NCBI GenBank assembly: GCA_035514995.1
Contig: DATJCC010000121.1
Location: 1 to 12,999, forward strand
Length of the DNA stretch: 12,999 bases
Origin: Leucobacter_A sp035514995
GTDB lineage: Bacteria; Actinomycetota; Actinomycetes; Actinomycetales; Microbacteriaceae
Direction: 5' to 3'
Part shown: one piece after another, positions 12,692 to 12,999 of the stretch
How the letters are laid out: each line of letters starts with the position of its first letter
How positions within the stretch are numbered: position 1 is the first letter of the stretch
Program-made: the position numbers and the translations under genes
Notes under the pieces: generated by a model
Told to the model about the DNA's origin: nothing
The model's database searches: none
The model's input: only the letters and a program-made list of their open reading frames with translations

Positions 12692-12751
12692 GAGCTATTC
12701 TCTGAGGTCCTGTAGAATTCTGATCACGCTCTTGATGTGAATTGACAGAAA

Positions 12752-12834
12752 AGTTGGCAATAGTGACAGTGAAGTTGGCAATAGCGCACTCCAGTTGGCA
12801 ATAGTAGACATTTTGGCACTGTATTTGGCAACAG
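12752..12834. repeat. AGTTGGCAATAG repeats at about 20-bp spacing
   Basis: Three exact copies of AGTTGGCAATAG lie at 12752-12763, 12773-12784 and 12793-12804, 21 and 20 bases apart, with variable sequence between. Two degenerate copies (tttggcactgt near 12812, tttggcaacag at 12824-12834) follow. The AGTTGGCA core is shared with the repeats after rlmH. The cluster starts 60 bases after the nrdF stop. Confidence 0.88.
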
Positions 12835-12955
12835 TCGGGCTTTAGTGATGGATTAAGGGCTACAAGCTAACAAAATGAGAAATAACAGCAAAGCTGGCGG
12901 TAATCGGACAGTGAGATTGCGCTAGTAGTTATAAGTTCACCAGCAAAGGTGTACC

Positions 12956-12997
12956 AGCAACGTCGGCGGAGGTATACAGCTCTCCGCCGACGTTGCT
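12956..12997. terminator. Perfect 16-bp inverted repeat, probable terminator
   Basis: agcaacgtcggcggag (12956-12971) pairs perfectly with ctccgccgacgttgct (12982-12997) around a 10-base loop. The GC-rich stem looks like a strong intrinsic terminator, perhaps for a convergent gene beyond the window. The window ends two bases later, so a T tract cannot be checked on the plus strand. No A run precedes it to make a minus-strand U tract, so some other hairpin function is possible. Confidence 0.55.
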
Positions 12998-12999
12998 CG

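Larger units (their letters stand above)
12692..12999. other. Gene-free end of window
   Basis: No coding frame is supported in these 308 bases after nrdF. They hold the TTGGCA repeat cluster (12752-12834) and the long inverted repeat (12956-12997). No terminator stands immediately behind nrdF, so its transcript may extend through the repeats. Confidence 0.7.

Overview
The window looks like a chromosomal segment of a fairly low-G+C actinobacterium, most likely near the Microbacteriaceae. The reasons are the class Ib ribonucleotide reductase genes (nrdH-nrdE-nrdF) under a pair of NrdR-like boxes, a DtxR/IdeR-type iron box, an HmuO-type heme oxygenase joined to a DUF2470 domain, a compact Pif1-like helicase beside rlmH, and the heavy use of GTG starts (seven of the thirteen protein genes called, plus one TTG). 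The taxonomic placement is inference from gene content and was not tested. There is no integrase, transposase, phage gene or CRISPR array.

Layout. 113-2850 (minus) is a copper-efflux operon: a CopZ-type chaperone, an unrecognised lysine-rich single-span membrane protein, and a Cu+-type P1B ATPase, separated by 2-3 bases. 2851-3864 is mostly non-coding. It holds the copZ promoter, a tRNA-Gly(CCC), a 54-residue acidic ORF with a good ribosome binding site, four different clusters of 17-18 base tandem repeats, a small palindrome and a terminator hairpin. 3865-5124 (minus) is a lipoprotein with the fold signature of the serine beta-lactamase/PBP (S12) family, but all of its catalytic motifs appear to be lost. 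5262-6266 (plus) is a DUF2470-heme oxygenase fusion whose promoter overlaps a 15/19 match to the DtxR/IdeR box, so it is probably induced by iron starvation. It converges on, and overlaps by 4 bases, a Pif1/RecD-like helicase (6263-7552, minus), which is divergent from rlmH (7601-8059). Then come a small unrecognised gene (8102-8503), a convergent XRE-type regulator (8522-8833, minus), and a gene-poor stretch ending in the nrd promoter. 9210-12691 is nrdH-nrdE-nrdF with intact catalytic residues, but nrdI, usually found between nrdH and nrdE, is absent. The right edge holds a degenerate TTGGCA repeat cluster and a perfect 16-bp inverted repeat.

Themes. Metal handling recurs (copper export, heme-iron release, a Fe/Mn-dependent ribonucleotide reductase). 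The most unusual non-genic pattern is the repeated occurrence of short, locus-specific, roughly three-copy tandem repeats of about 17-20 bases in intergenic DNA, two of which include the stop codon of the adjacent gene. I did not find a clearly new multi-gene system. The best candidates for new biology are the small protein inside the copper operon, the degenerate beta-lactamase-like lipoprotein, the nrdI-less nrd operon and the repeat clusters.
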